64,000 bases of DNA from Marinifilum sp. D714 (lineage in GTDB: Bacteria; Bacteroidota; Bacteroidia; Bacteroidales; Marinifilaceae). Below, one piece after another: positions 19,542 through 28,112 of the stretch (position 1 is its first letter; every line of letters begins with the position of its first letter). Below the pieces are notes generated by a model. That model saw only the letters and a program-made list of their open reading frames with translations. It was not told the origin of the DNA and searched no databases. Position numbers and translations under genes: made by a program. The DNA is taken from contig NZ_JALPNU010000017.1 of NCBI RefSeq assembly GCF_030851345.1, positions 25,855 to 89,854 of the forward strand, in the 5' to 3' direction.

Positions 19542-20573
19542 TTAACATTTTTTACCAAATGCATATTTTAGATAACGTTCCAGTCGGCAAATCCAAACCA
19601 CTACTATTCCTAAAATTAACCTGGGAATAATCATCCATCCCAAGGGAACACCAATGGCTGCAAAAAGTAGAGGATCTTCTAATTGTGAGTGCGACACGGC
19701 AATATGATGATTCAACAAATCAGCATCTTCCTTACTCATTTTCCCTTCCTCAACCTGTTCCATTATAATTGCAGCTCCATAAGCCAAGCCTAATGTATTT
19801 GCTACTATCCACGAAAAAGAGGTCGACTCCGGTAATCCCATAATAACTTGCAATGGTTTCAGAAATTTTGAAATCCACCTGATGATGCCAAACAGTTCGA
19901 GTATTTTTTGAAAAATCATTAATAAAGTAATCAGTACAATTACTTTAATGCTAAGCAATAATGACGACTGAGCCCAATCCAGGAACATGATAGAAAATGA
20001 TTCCTTTGACCTTGAAATGGAACTAATTTGCTGTACCGATTCACTTGGAATCATCCAGTTCAAAACCGCACCAATGGCAAAGCTTCCCAGTACTCGAAGC
20101 AATATCATCCTAACAACCGATGATCCCGTTTTTTTCAAAACAGCAGTTTCGATCACAAAACCATGTGCAACCAAACACATTACTGCTAAAATGGTAACTA
20201 CTCTACCCTGCATCTCAAGACTGGTAATTACAGCTATTGCAGTATATATATTGGTAAAAATGCTTGTCAATAAAACAAATGCCGATTCGCCAGGTAAGCC
20301 AATTAATTCGAAAGCCGGAGCCAAGTAAGAAGAAATTAAAGCCAAAACTCCTGTATAATTCAATATCATAACACCAAAAGAAACCGGAATCATGATACTA
20401 AGCAACCATTTTGTAGTAGAATAAGCCTTTGGCAATGCAATTCTTACCGCCTCTTTTATTTTATCTTTTCCCGATTGCCTTGTTTGATAACTTTTATTTA
20501 CCTGCATCAGTTGTAGTTGTTTAGGGATCAAAAGTACCATTTTTTTTAAACCAACATCGGTTACATTTATCAT
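19542..20573 (-). CDS. Nucleoside recognition (Gate) domain membrane protein
   Basis: A 343-residue polytopic membrane protein with about eight hydrophobic helices. The repeated Gate-domain architecture includes GLPGESAFVLLTSIFTNIYTAI and FSWIVANTLGLAYGAAIIMEQV, related to spore maturation proteins and nucleoside transporters. Its substrate is unknown. It ends 73 nt upstream of thyA on the same strand and diverges from a nucleoside permease-like MFS gene, which fits a nucleoside salvage theme without proving it. The N-terminal 40 residues are polar, and a later start is possible. Confidence 0.72.
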   Translation of the reverse strand: MINVTDVGLKKMVLLIPKQLQLMQVNKSYQTRQSGKDKIKEAVRIALPKAYSTTKWLLSIMIPVSFGVMILNYTGVLALISSYLAPAFELIGLPGESAFVLLTSIFTNIYTAIAVITSLEMQGRVVTILAVMCLVAHGFVIETAVLKKTGSSVVRMILLRVLGSFAIGAVLNWMIPSESVQQISSISRSKESFSIMFLDWAQSSLLLSIKVIVLITLLMIFQKILELFGIIRWISKFLKPLQVIMGLPESTSFSWIVANTLGLAYGAAIIMEQVEEGKMSKEDADLLNHHIAVSHSQLEDPLLFAAIGVPLGWMIIPRLILGIVVVWICRLERYLKYAFGKKC

Positions 20574-20759
20574 TTATTAGAACTGTTACAAAGTTTTCGC
20601 TTTACTGCTTTTTACCAAGGCTTTCACCTTTCTTCTTTTTTTGTTAGATTTGGATCTTTCAAAATTGATAGCCAATTACATCAATTGATTTTGAACTACT
20701 AGAACAACCAAACCATTTAGAAAAACATTTACTAATCTTATTTATTTAAACAACGAATT

Positions 20760-22016
20760 ATGGGAATTAAAGGTCGATTGACGCTATTAAACTTCCTACA
20801 GTTTTTTATCTGGGGAGCATGGTTGATAACCATTGCAAATTATTGGTTTGGAACAAAACAATGGTCGCCTACCGAATTTGGTGCCGTTTTCTCAACAATG
20901 GGTATTGCCTCTTTATTCATGCCAACACTTACCGGTATTATAGCCGACCGTTGGATAAATGCCGAAAGGTTATATGGAATTCTTCACCTTCTTGGAGGTG
21001 CAGCCTTACTTTACCTGCCTCAAATTGAAACATCTACCACATTTATTTCCGTAATTTTAGTAGCCATGATTTGCTACATGCCTACAATTGCATTAATGAA
21101 CAGCATTTCTTACACCGTTTTAAAAAATAACAACTACGATGTAATTAAGGTATTTCCTCCAATTCGTGTGTGGGGAACAATTGGTTTTATTGCAGCCATG
21201 TGGGTAACCAACCTTACAGGATCAAAAGCATCGGCAAATCAATTTTACATTGCAGGATTTGTATCATTCCTATTGGCGGCTTACTCTTTTACCATGCCTC
21301 AATGTAAACCTCAAAACAAGGGACAAAAAGGTGCTCCTCTTGCTGAAACATTAGGTTTGAATGCCTTTAAATTGTTCAAGAATTACAAAATGGCCTTGTT
21401 CTTTATCTTCTCAATGTTTTTAGGGGCAGCTTTACAGTTAACCAATATGTATGGCGATGTATTTTTAGATAGCTTTAAACACGTTGAAAAATATGCCGAT
21501 TCATTCGTTGTGAAATATTCGACCATCATCATGTCAATTTCTCAAATATCTGAGACCTTATTCATATTGGCAATTCCATTCTTCTTAAAGAAATTTGGTA
21601 TTAAGAAAGTAATGCTGATCAGTATGATTGCCTGGGTTCTTCGTTTCGGATTATTCGCTTATGGTGATCCTGCAGGAGGATTATGGATGATTATTCTATC
21701 GTGTATTATTTATGGTATGGCTTTCGATTTCTTCAATATTTCAGGTTCCCTTTTCGTAGAAACACAATGCGATTCAAGCATTCGCTCAAGTGCTCAAGGC
21801 TTGTTCATGATGATGACAAACGGTTTTGGTGCAATCATGGGATCATGGATAAGTGGAATTATAATCGGAGCATTCTTTACTGGTACTGATGGAAACTTTA
21901 TTTGGATGGACATCTGGAATACATTTGCAATCTACTCATTGGTAATTGCTGTATTCTTTGCTATTCTATTCAAGCACAAACATGACCCAAGGCAAGTAGA
22001 AAATATTGCACACTAA
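20760..22016 (+). CDS. MFS nucleoside:H+ symporter (NupG/XapB family)
   Basis: A 418-residue protein with twelve predicted membrane helices. Family signatures are LTLLNFLQFFIWGAWLIT at the N-terminus, FMPTLTGIIADRWINAERL near residue 58, and PPIRVWGTIGFIAAMW near 135. It resembles E. coli NupG and XapB, proton-driven nucleoside importers of the inner membrane. It is divergent from the Gate-domain gene and close to thyA, consistent with nucleotide salvage. The exact nucleoside preference cannot be read from sequence. Confidence 0.85.
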   Translation: MGIKGRLTLLNFLQFFIWGAWLITIANYWFGTKQWSPTEFGAVFSTMGIASLFMPTLTGIIADRWINAERLYGILHLLGGAALLYLPQIETSTTFISVILVAMICYMPTIALMNSISYTVLKNNNYDVIKVFPPIRVWGTIGFIAAMWVTNLTGSKASANQFYIAGFVSFLLAAYSFTMPQCKPQNKGQKGAPLAETLGLNAFKLFKNYKMALFFIFSMFLGAALQLTNMYGDVFLDSFKHVEKYADSFVVKYSTIIMSISQISETLFILAIPFFLKKFGIKKVMLISMIAWVLRFGLFAYGDPAGGLWMIILSCIIYGMAFDFFNISGSLFVETQCDSSIRSSAQGLFMMMTNGFGAIMGSWISGIIIGAFFTGTDGNFIWMDIWNTFAIYSLVIAVFFAILFKHKHDPRQVENIAH

Positions 22017-22042
22017 AAAAATAAAGGCCTACGGCCTGCATC

Positions 22043-22085
22043 ACCCTCTAATTTTCTTTTTACTGAAAGTTAGGGGGAGTTTTGT
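22043..22085 (+). terminator. Imperfect hairpin after the nucleoside permease gene
   Basis: ACCCTCTAATTTTC pairs imperfectly with GAAAGTTAGGGGG over a short loop, followed by AGTTTTGTT. It is a plausible terminator for the upstream gene, with bulges that lower confidence. Confidence 0.45.
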
Positions 22086-22132
22086 TAATTTACTTTTTTA
22101 TCGACATGATATCCATAGTATAACATAGTCGT

Positions 22133-22342
22133 TATTTTCACGATCCTATTTGGAGGAAGCTATATTATAAATGTAGTTTTCACACTCCTATATGCAAGAA
22201 ACTATATCATAAGTGTAGTTTTCATGCTACTATATGCATCAAGCTATATTACAAGAGTAGTTCTCACATTGCTATATGCAAGAGACTATTTCATCGGCAT
22301 ATGATTCACATTGCTACATGCCTAATATTATTACTTAGATAT
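22133..22342. repeat. Five-unit 42-bp tandem repeat array
   Basis: Units start at 22133, 22175, 22217, 22259 and 22301, each exactly 42 bp with no indels. Shared landmarks in each unit are TTCAC or TTCAT near base 6, CTATATGC near base 14, and CTATAT near base 28. Units 2-4 are most alike; 1 and 5 are decayed. The array fills most of the 388-bp gap between the permease and the HTH gene at 22405. One frame is free of stops through the array (14-residue repeat like SFHTPICKKLYHKC) but has no credible start, so I treat it as non-coding. Function unknown. Confidence 0.88.
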
Positions 22343-22404
22343 TTTGTTGATAATATAACTGAAATACACTAAATTACAGTTATTACACTCACAACATATA
22401 TCTT

Positions 22405-22740
22405 ATGAAACCTTCAAAACCCATTAAACTCCCTGTAGACCTTCACAAACTCATACACGATGCCATGGCAGAAACACGAATGAGTACGGTAATCTTAGCC
22501 GATAAACTGGGCATCGGAAACTCATCGGTTCATTATCTTTTAAAAAGACGTGGCGTTCAGGTTGGGCGACTTTGGACAATTTGCGAAGCTACGGGTGTGA
22601 ATATTTTCAGACAATTGGCAGATGCAATTGACATCCATAATCCAGTGGATAAAGAAAAGGAACAACTCAAAAAAGAAATCGAAGATCTGAAAAAAGAGCG
22701 TGAGATTTTACGAGATGTGATTTCATTGATGAAAAAGTAA
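22405..22740 (+). CDS. Small HTH protein with C-terminal coiled coil
   Basis: A 111-residue protein. Residues about 15-60 look like an Xre-type helix-turn-helix (MSTVILADKLGIGNSSVHYL, then RRGVQVGRLWTICEATGVN). Residues 78-111 form a Lys/Glu heptad coiled coil (EQLKKEIEDLKKEREILRD) suited to dimerisation. No ligand-binding domain is present. The gene is alone on its strand and sits 62 nt after the 42-bp tandem array, which makes the array a candidate operator. That link is inference. I do not recognise a named family. Confidence 0.7.
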   Translation: MKPSKPIKLPVDLHKLIHDAMAETRMSTVILADKLGIGNSSVHYLLKRRGVQVGRLWTICEATGVNIFRQLADAIDIHNPVDKEKEQLKKEIEDLKKEREILRDVISLMKK

Positions 22741-22744
22741 AATC

Positions 22745-22772
22745 AAAAAAAGCTATCCTTATGGGTAGCTTG
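22745..22772 (-). terminator. Terminator for the bifunctional nuclease gene
   Basis: Read on the minus strand, AAGCTA and TAGCTT bracket CCCATAAGGA and are followed by a run of T. The hairpin lies between the convergent HTH and DUF151 genes, with the T-run oriented for the latter. Confidence 0.65.
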
Positions 22773-22794
22773 GTAATTTATTTCCGCTTTCTAT

Positions 22795-23397
22795 TTACTC
22801 TCCTCTTTTATCCATTTCATCTCTTATTAAAGATGCTTTTTCATAGTCTTCATCCCTAATAGCATCATCGAGCATACCTTGCAATTGTGCAATGGAGTAA
22901 TCACTATACTCGCTTCTTGAACTGGTTTCACTCGATCCAGATTCCGCAGTAGGTGCTGTAATGGTTGGCTCTTGAGGTTCACCCTCAATTGATAAAACAA
23001 TTCCTGCTTTCTCAATAATTTCATCTGTTGTATAAATCGGACATTTAAATCGAAGTGCAATGGCTACTGCATCCGAAGTTCTGGAATCAATACGAATGCG
23101 ATTGCTTCCTTTTTCACAAATTAATTCCGAATAGAAAATGCCTTCTTCTAATCGATATATATTGACCTCGGTAACACTTACATTAAATGCTTCTGCAAAA
23201 CTTTTAAACAAGTCGTGAGTCAAAGGCCTGGGCGGATCTAATTCCTCAAGTTGAATAGCTATAGACTGCGCTTCAACTCCCCCAATAATAATGGGGATAC
23301 GCCGATCGCCATCCTCTTCAGATAAGACCAATGCATATGCTCCAGTTTGTGTCTGACTATATGACAATCCAAGAACGTTTAGTTTTATTTTACCCAT
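22795..23397 (-). CDS. Bifunctional nuclease family protein (DUF151) with UVR motif
   Basis: A 200-residue protein. Residues 1-130 match the DUF151/BFN domain (IPIIIGGVEAQSIAI near 33, SRTSDAVAIALRFKCPIY near 105). A Ser/Thr-rich linker follows, then a UvrB/UvrC-type helical hairpin at the C-terminus (LQGMLDDAIRDEDYEKASLIRDEM). The family is named after a plant protein with nuclease activity; bacterial roles are not well established. The DUF151-UVR combination is common in Bacteroidota. A -7 element lies 32 nt upstream. Confidence 0.85.
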   Translation of the reverse strand: MGKIKLNVLGLSYSQTQTGAYALVLSEEDGDRRIPIIIGGVEAQSIAIQLEELDPPRPLTHDLFKSFAEAFNVSVTEVNIYRLEEGIFYSELICEKGSNRIRIDSRTSDAVAIALRFKCPIYTTDEIIEKAGIVLSIEGEPQEPTITAPTAESGSSETSSRSEYSDYSIAQLQGMLDDAIRDEDYEKASLIRDEMDKRGE

Positions 23398-23428
23398 AGG
23401 TTTTTACAAATTTCCATCTTTCTTGAAG

Positions 23429-23436
23429 CAAATATA
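23429..23436 (-). promoter_or_regulatory. Candidate -7 box for the DUF151 gene
   Basis: Minus-strand TATATTTG is an exact TAnnTTTG match 32 nt before the ATG at 23397. The -33 element is not evident. Confidence 0.45.
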
Positions 23437-23658
23437 ATAATTGTTTCGAAGCTTCTTAACAATAATGGAAACAAGACTTCATGATTTATTTGCATTCCAG
23501 AATTTCACAATTCAAAATCGGCCAAAACACCGATCATTCAATCATTTACCAAATCCACCATATTCCTTCAGCCGAATGATTAGATAGCTTTCCTAAATGT
23601 ATTACATGAAGATACAATTATTAGCCTACATAATCCAAACCTGAATCAGGAAACTTTG

Positions 23659-23746
23659 TACATTTGCAAGGATTTCACAGCCTATTTTATAAATGAGGCA
23701 ATTAGAGAAGAAAAAAGTTGAGAAAAACAAGCATTTATATCCATAA
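23659..23746 (+). other. Upstream part of the rplU leader region: second -7 candidate and a 17-residue ORF
   Basis: Within the 479-bp gene-free stretch 23398-23876, TACATTTG (23659-23666) matches TAnnTTTG. An ATG at 23693 opens a short lysine-rich frame, MRQLEKKKVEKNKHLYP, closing at 23746, four bases before the main rplU promoter. Both may be coincidental. The rest of the stretch (23440-23650) shows nothing I can assign. Confidence 0.25.
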
Positions 23747-23749
23747 AAC

Positions 23750-23780
23750 TTTGTTTATCAATTATTCTTTTCTATTTTTG
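23750..23780 (+). promoter_or_regulatory. Promoter of rplU-rpmA
   Basis: TTTG (23750-23753), exactly 19 nt, then TATTTTTG (23773-23780): a textbook Bacteroidota TTTG-N19-TAnnTTTG promoter. Transcription should begin around 23786, giving a leader of about 90 nt that includes the structure at 23803-23849. Confidence 0.8.
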
Positions 23781-23802
23781 CAATCCGAAAAATAATTTCT
23801 TC

Positions 23803-23849
23803 GGGGGTTCACCAAGAGGAATAACTTGATTAGCAGGTTGCCCACCCCC
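23803..23849 (+). promoter_or_regulatory. Structured 5' leader of the L21-L27 transcript
   Basis: GGGGG (23803-23807) can pair with CCCCC (23845-23849). Inside it CAAG (23813-23816) pairs with CTTG (23825-23828) around an 8-nt loop. It lies in the predicted leader, 28 nt before the rplU ATG. Ribosomal protein operons are often controlled by such leaders, so an autoregulatory element is plausible, but I cannot match it to a named RNA family. Confidence 0.45.
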
Positions 23850-23876
23850 TGGAACAAACCGTAAAATTGTATTAAA

Positions 23877-24188
23877 ATGTACGCAATTGTAGAAATCGCG
23901 GGTCAGCAATTTAAAGTTGAAAAAGACCAGAAGATTTTCGTTCACAGATTAGAAGCTGAAGAAGGTGGACAAGTTGAGTTCGCTAAAGTTCTTTTAGTTG
24001 ATAACGAAGGTGAAGTTGTAGTTGGAGCTCCTGCTGTTGAAGGTGCTAAAGTAACTGCAAAAGTATTATCACACATGAAAGGTGATAAGGTAAAAGTATT
24101 CAAAAAGAAAAGAAGAAAAGGATACAAAAAACTGAACGGTCACCGTCAGTACCTTTCACAAATTCAAATTGAAGAAATTGTAGCTTAA
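23877..24188 (+). CDS. rplU: 50S ribosomal protein L21
   Basis: A 103-residue protein starting [18 protein letters not shown], with [19 protein letters not shown] near residue 78, the rRNA-binding L21 signature. It is a component of the large subunit, followed 19 nt later by rpmA (L27), the standard pairing. The promoter is the TTTG-N19-TAnnTTTG at 23750, with a structured leader between. The C-terminus ([12 protein letters not shown]) is normal. Confidence 0.97.
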   Translation: MYAIVEIAGQQFKVEKDQKIFVHRLEAEEGGQVEFAKVLLVDNEGEVVVGAPAVEGAKVTAKVLSHMKGDKVKVFKKKRRKGYKKLNGHRQYLSQIQIEEIVA

Positions 24189-24207
24189 TCCTTAAAAATA
24201 TTACAAA

Positions 24208-24468
24208 ATGGCACATAAAAAAGGAGTTGGTAGCTCGAAGAACGGTAGAGAATCGGAAAGTAAACGATTAGGAGTTAAAATTTACGGCGGACAATTTGCA
24301 CAAGCTGGAAATATTCTTGTACGCCAAAGAGGAACTAAGCATAACGCGGGTGAAAACGTAGGTTGTGGTAAAGATCACACTCTATTTGCACTTGTTGATG
24401 GAACAGTTGTTTTCAGAAAGAAAAGAGACAACAAATCTTACGTTTCTATTGAACCTCTTGCTGAATAG
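24208..24468 (+). CDS. rpmA: 50S ribosomal protein L27
   Basis: An 86-residue protein, [20 protein letters not shown], then [19 protein letters not shown], the conserved L27 core whose N-terminal tail reaches the peptidyl-transferase centre. The protein begins directly with MAHKKG, without the cleaved extension seen in Firmicutes. It shares the rplU transcript and is followed by a strong terminator. Confidence 0.97.
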   Translation: MAHKKGVGSSKNGRESESKRLGVKIYGGQFAQAGNILVRQRGTKHNAGENVGCGKDHTLFALVDGTVVFRKKRDNKSYVSIEPLAE

Positions 24469-24490
24469 TTAATTCAGTATTAAAATATTT

Positions 24491-24534
24491 AAATCTCCTG
24501 CTTTATCAAGGTATAAAGACAGGAGATTTTTTTA
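24491..24534 (+). terminator. Terminator after rplU-rpmA
   Basis: AATCTCCTG pairs with CAGGAGATT around an AT-rich loop and is followed by TTTTTTTATTTTT. It lies 23 nt after the rpmA stop. Confidence 0.88.
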
Positions 24535-24584
24535 TTTTTACACTTTCATAAAAATCAGGAATAATCATCAACAAAAGATAATAG

Positions 24585-25859
24585 ATGCTAAGCCTAAAAT
24601 ATTTACAGGAAAATCAAGAGGAAGCCATTAAGGCTTTAAAGATCAAAAATTTCGATGCTACTGAAATTATCGGAAAAATTATTGATCTTGATGAAAAAAG
24701 AAAAGCTACTCAAGCGGAACAGGATGCAACTCAGGCAGAAATGAACAGCTTGTCGAAAGAGATTGGTATGCTTTTTAAAAGTGGAAAGGCTGAAGAAGCT
24801 AATGCAGCAAAAGCTAAAACGGGTGAGTTGAAAAACTCCATTGCTGAATTAAACTCCAAGCAAACTTCCATTGTTGAAGAATTAAACAATTTGCTATTGC
24901 AGATTCCTAATATTCCTCATTCATCGGTTCCTGCAGGTAAAGGTGAAGAAGACAATGTAATCGAAAAAAGTGTTGGTGAAGCTCCAAGCTTAGCTCCTGA
25001 TGCAATTCCTCACTGGGAATTGGCAAAAAAATACAACTTGATCGATTTCGATTTGGGTGTGAAGATTACTGGTGCTGGTTTCCCGCTTTATCGTGGTAAA
25101 GGTGCTATTCTTCAAAGAGCTTTAATCAATTTCTTCCTGGATGAAAACCGCAAGGCTGGTTACGAAGAAGTAATTCCTCCATTGGTAGTGAACGAAGATT
25201 CGGGATACGGCACAGGTCAGTTACCTGATAAGGAAGGACAAATGTACCATGTTACAGAAGATAATTTGTACTTGATTCCAACTGCTGAGGTTCCGGTTAC
25301 AAACATTTATCGCGATGTAATTTTAAAAGGAGAAGATTTTCCGGTTAAGAATACAGCATACTCGGCTTGTTTTAGAAGAGAAGCTGGTTCGTACGGAAAA
25401 GATGTTCGTGGTTTGAACCGCTTGCACCAATTCGATAAAGTTGAAATTGTACAATTGCAACATCCTGAAAAATCATACGAAGCATTAGAAGGCATGGTAA
25501 ATCATGTTGAAAGCATTATTCAAAAGTTAGAATTACCATATCGCTTGTTGCGTTTGTGTGGTGGCGATACCAGCTTTACTGCTGCTTTAACTTTTGATTT
25601 TGAAGTGTACTCAGCTGCTCAGGATAAATGGTTAGAGGTTAGCTCTGTTTCTAACTTCGAATCATACCAGGCAAACCGCTTGAAATTAAGATTTAAGGAT
25701 AAGGACATGAAAAAACCACAATTGGCTCATACATTAAATGGTAGTGCATTGGCTTTGCCAAGAATTGTAGCTGCATTGTTGGAAAATCACCAAACGCCGG
25801 AAGGAATTAAAGTTCCTAAAGCATTGGTTCCTTACACAGGATTTGACATGATCGACTAA
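24585..25859 (+). CDS. serS: Seryl-tRNA synthetase
   Basis: A 424-residue class II synthetase. The N-terminal long helical arm (about residues 30-110, with alternating KRKATQAEQDATQAEM) binds the extra arm of tRNA-Ser. The catalytic domain has motif 2 ACFRREAGSYGKDVRGLNRLHQF and motif 3 LNGSALALPRIVAALLENHQ. Length and motifs are normal. The gene is monocistronic, flanked by terminators on both sides. Confidence 0.97.
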   Translation: MLSLKYLQENQEEAIKALKIKNFDATEIIGKIIDLDEKRKATQAEQDATQAEMNSLSKEIGMLFKSGKAEEANAAKAKTGELKNSIAELNSKQTSIVEELNNLLLQIPNIPHSSVPAGKGEEDNVIEKSVGEAPSLAPDAIPHWELAKKYNLIDFDLGVKITGAGFPLYRGKGAILQRALINFFLDENRKAGYEEVIPPLVVNEDSGYGTGQLPDKEGQMYHVTEDNLYLIPTAEVPVTNIYRDVILKGEDFPVKNTAYSACFRREAGSYGKDVRGLNRLHQFDKVEIVQLQHPEKSYEALEGMVNHVESIIQKLELPYRLLRLCGGDTSFTAALTFDFEVYSAAQDKWLEVSSVSNFESYQANRLKLRFKDKDMKKPQLAHTLNGSALALPRIVAALLENHQTPEGIKVPKALVPYTGFDMID

Positions 25860-25880
25860 TCGATTATCAAAATATTTGCT

Positions 25881-25912
25881 AAAGCCCGAACCTAAAAGTC
25901 GGGCTTTTTTTT
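25881..25912 (+). terminator. Terminator after serS
   Basis: AAAGCCCGA (25881-25889) pairs perfectly with TCGGGCTTT (25899-25907), followed by a T run. It is an intrinsic terminator 21 nt after the serS stop. Confidence 0.92.
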
Positions 25913-25946
25913 ATTTTTATGGTACTGAATCAATAAAAATTTCATT

Positions 25947-27761
25947 TTGAAAAAGATACTAACAAGCATATTACTGATTTCACTGCTATCAACCTGCCTA
26001 TCTACTTTTGGTCAATTAAACATTCAATCGGGAAGCCAGTTGGCGTTTAAATACTTTCGCGACAAAGAGTACAAACCTGCTTCTACACTTTTCTACGACT
26101 TGTACGATGTTACAAAATCAAAAACCTATTACAACTACTATGTAGATTGTTTGATTGCTTTGGAAGAATTTAAGGATGCAGAAAGTTTTGTAAAGAAACA
26201 GGTGCGAAAGAACCCAAATGATAACAGTTTCATTATTAGTTTGGGTTATGTCTATAAAAAATGGAATCAGAAAGAAGAAGCTATAAAGCAATACAATAAA
26301 GCATTACAAAAACTAAAGCCAATTAAGGTTGATATTAATGGCATTGCCAATGCATTTATTTCCAAACGTGAATATGAGTTTGCTGTCAAAGCATATGAAA
26401 GAGGACGAGAACTGTTAAAGCAACCACATCTTTATCATATAGAATTGGGAAACATCTATCTCTATCAAAGAGATTTTGAAAAAATGGTTAGTGAATTTTT
26501 AATTGGTGTATCCATTGATCCAACCAAAGTTAGCACTGTACAAAATCGACTTCAATCTGCACTTGCTCAGGATATTGATTCAAGCCTTGATCCAATTATC
26601 AGAAATCAGTTATTGAATAAAATGCAGACAGAACCTGACAATTTTGCTCTGAAAGAATTATTGCAATGGTACTTTATGCAAAAAAAGCAGTTTAAACCTG
26701 CCTTGGCACAAGCCAGATCTATCGACTTAATAAAAAAGGAAGATGGATTTCGCATAATGTCTTTAGCTTATACAGCAAGAACATATAAAGATTTCGAAAC
26801 GGCATTGGAAGCTTTTCAGATTGTTATTAATAAAGGTACTGAAGCTTCAAACTATTTTAAAGCCAAAACAGAATATTTAGAAACCAAATTTTTGCAGTTA
26901 AAGGAAAGCCAAAACGGCTCATTAGAAGAGTGGAAAAATCTGGCTTCTTCGTATGATGAATTCTTAAACCAGGAAAAAAATATTGGACAAACAAGCAAAG
27001 CAATTGTTAGACATGCTCACATATTATCGGCTTACCTAAATCAAAGCGATGAAGCGATTGAAAAACTTGAAGCTGTTCTAAAAAATCGAAACATTCACCC
27101 ACAATTTAAATCAGAAATTAAAATGGAACTGGCAGATATTAAATTGTTTGCCGATGAAAAATGGGATGCCATTCTACTCTATTCTCAGATTGAAAAAGCC
27201 AATAAAAACAACACCATAGGCTACGAGGCAAAGTTTAAAAAGGCTAAGGTTTCATACTATATGGGTGAATTGAAATGGGCAAAGGCACAGTTGGATGCCC
27301 TTAAGGGGAGCACCTCAAAATTAATTGCCAATGATGCAATTGCTTTATCGCAGTTAATTAGTGATAATACTACATTAGATACAAGTTACACAGCAATGAA
27401 AACTTACGCTGAAGCTGAGTTTTTACTCTTACAGAAAAAAGAAGATGAAGCCTTGAGCAAATTGGATGAGTTGATTAGAAATCAACCTGCCCATAGCCTG
27501 GTAGACGAAGTATATTTTAAAAAATATGAAATCTATTTGCAGCTGAATAAACTGGATGAAGCTTTGGAAAATCTTGAAAAGATAATTACCGACCACCCTT
27601 GGGATTCAATTGCGGATAAGGCATTGTTCCGAAAAGGAAAACTACTTGAAAAAATGCAAAATTCAACTGCTGCTTTAGATTGTTACAAATCAATTATTAC
27701 AGATTATCCAGATAGTATTTTTTCCGTTGAAGCCAGACAAAGGGTTAATGCTTTGCGATAG
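25947..27761 (+). CDS. Tetratricopeptide-repeat protein, exported
   Basis: A 604-residue protein starting at a TTG codon. It has a signal peptide (MKKILTSILLISLLSTCLST, ending near FGQ), then helical repeats typical of TPR: NDNSFIISLGYVYKKWNQKE, IEKLEAVLKNRNIHPQFK, ALSKLDELIRNQPAHSLVDE and ALENLEKIITDHPWDSIADK. TPRs serve as protein-binding scaffolds, and similar exported TPR proteins are common in Bacteroidota. The partner is unknown. A small DUF4286 gene follows after 38 nt with its own -7 box. Confidence 0.78.
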   Translation: MKKILTSILLISLLSTCLSTFGQLNIQSGSQLAFKYFRDKEYKPASTLFYDLYDVTKSKTYYNYYVDCLIALEEFKDAESFVKKQVRKNPNDNSFIISLGYVYKKWNQKEEAIKQYNKALQKLKPIKVDINGIANAFISKREYEFAVKAYERGRELLKQPHLYHIELGNIYLYQRDFEKMVSEFLIGVSIDPTKVSTVQNRLQSALAQDIDSSLDPIIRNQLLNKMQTEPDNFALKELLQWYFMQKKQFKPALAQARSIDLIKKEDGFRIMSLAYTARTYKDFETALEAFQIVINKGTEASNYFKAKTEYLETKFLQLKESQNGSLEEWKNLASSYDEFLNQEKNIGQTSKAIVRHAHILSAYLNQSDEAIEKLEAVLKNRNIHPQFKSEIKMELADIKLFADEKWDAILLYSQIEKANKNNTIGYEAKFKKAKVSYYMGELKWAKAQLDALKGSTSKLIANDAIALSQLISDNTTLDTSYTAMKTYAEAEFLLLQKKEDEALSKLDELIRNQPAHSLVDEVYFKKYEIYLQLNKLDEALENLEKIITDHPWDSIADKALFRKGKLLEKMQNSTAALDCYKSIITDYPDSIFSVEARQRVNALR

Positions 27762-27768
27762 ATTTTTA

Positions 27769-27776
27769 TAAATTTG
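27769..27776 (+). promoter_or_regulatory. Candidate -7 box for the DUF4286 gene
   Basis: TAAATTTG matches TAnnTTTG 23 nt before the ATG at 27800, so the DUF4286-EamA-ruvC group can have its own start. Confidence 0.5.
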
Positions 27777-27799
27777 CGCGACTTTTAAAGATATACGAT

Positions 27800-28102
27800 A
27801 TGTTATTATACAATACAAGCTATTTGCTTGAACAGGAACTAGAGTCTGTTTTTGTAGAGTGGATGAAAACGAAGTTTATTCCTCTTTTAAAGGAAACCGG
27901 TACTTTCTCGAACAACTATTTTTGCAAAGTAATGGTTGCACAAGAAGATGGCGGAATGACTTATTCTTTGCAGCTTTTATTCAAAACTCGCGAACAGTTG
28001 GAAAAATACATCAATAGTTTTGAGCCAAGAACCAAAGCGGTTTTTAATGCCAGATTTCAAAACCAGGTAATCACTTTTTCTTCTCTTTTGCAAGAAGCTT
28101 AA
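27800..28102 (+). CDS. DUF4286 family protein
   Basis: A 100-residue protein: MLLYNTSYLLEQELESVFVEWMKTKFIP at the N-terminus, MTYSLQLLFKTREQLEKYI in the middle and VFNARFQNQVITFSSLL at the end. This is the DUF4286 layout, a ferredoxin-like alpha/beta fold found almost only in Bacteroidota. The function is unknown. The protein is cytoplasmic, with no signal or cofactor motif. It lies 10 nt upstream of the EamA transporter gene, so the two are co-transcribed. Confidence 0.78.
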   Translation: MLLYNTSYLLEQELESVFVEWMKTKFIPLLKETGTFSNNYFCKVMVAQEDGGMTYSLQLLFKTREQLEKYINSFEPRTKAVFNARFQNQVITFSSLLQEA

Positions 28103-28112
28103 ATACAACCAC

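Noticed and set aside
22124..22372. Coding region with 14-residue repeats across the 42-bp array
   Set aside because: One frame is stop-free because 42 is a multiple of three, but there is no ATG, GTG or TTG start at its beginning, and the His/Cys-rich product resembles nothing. Chance is a sufficient explanation.
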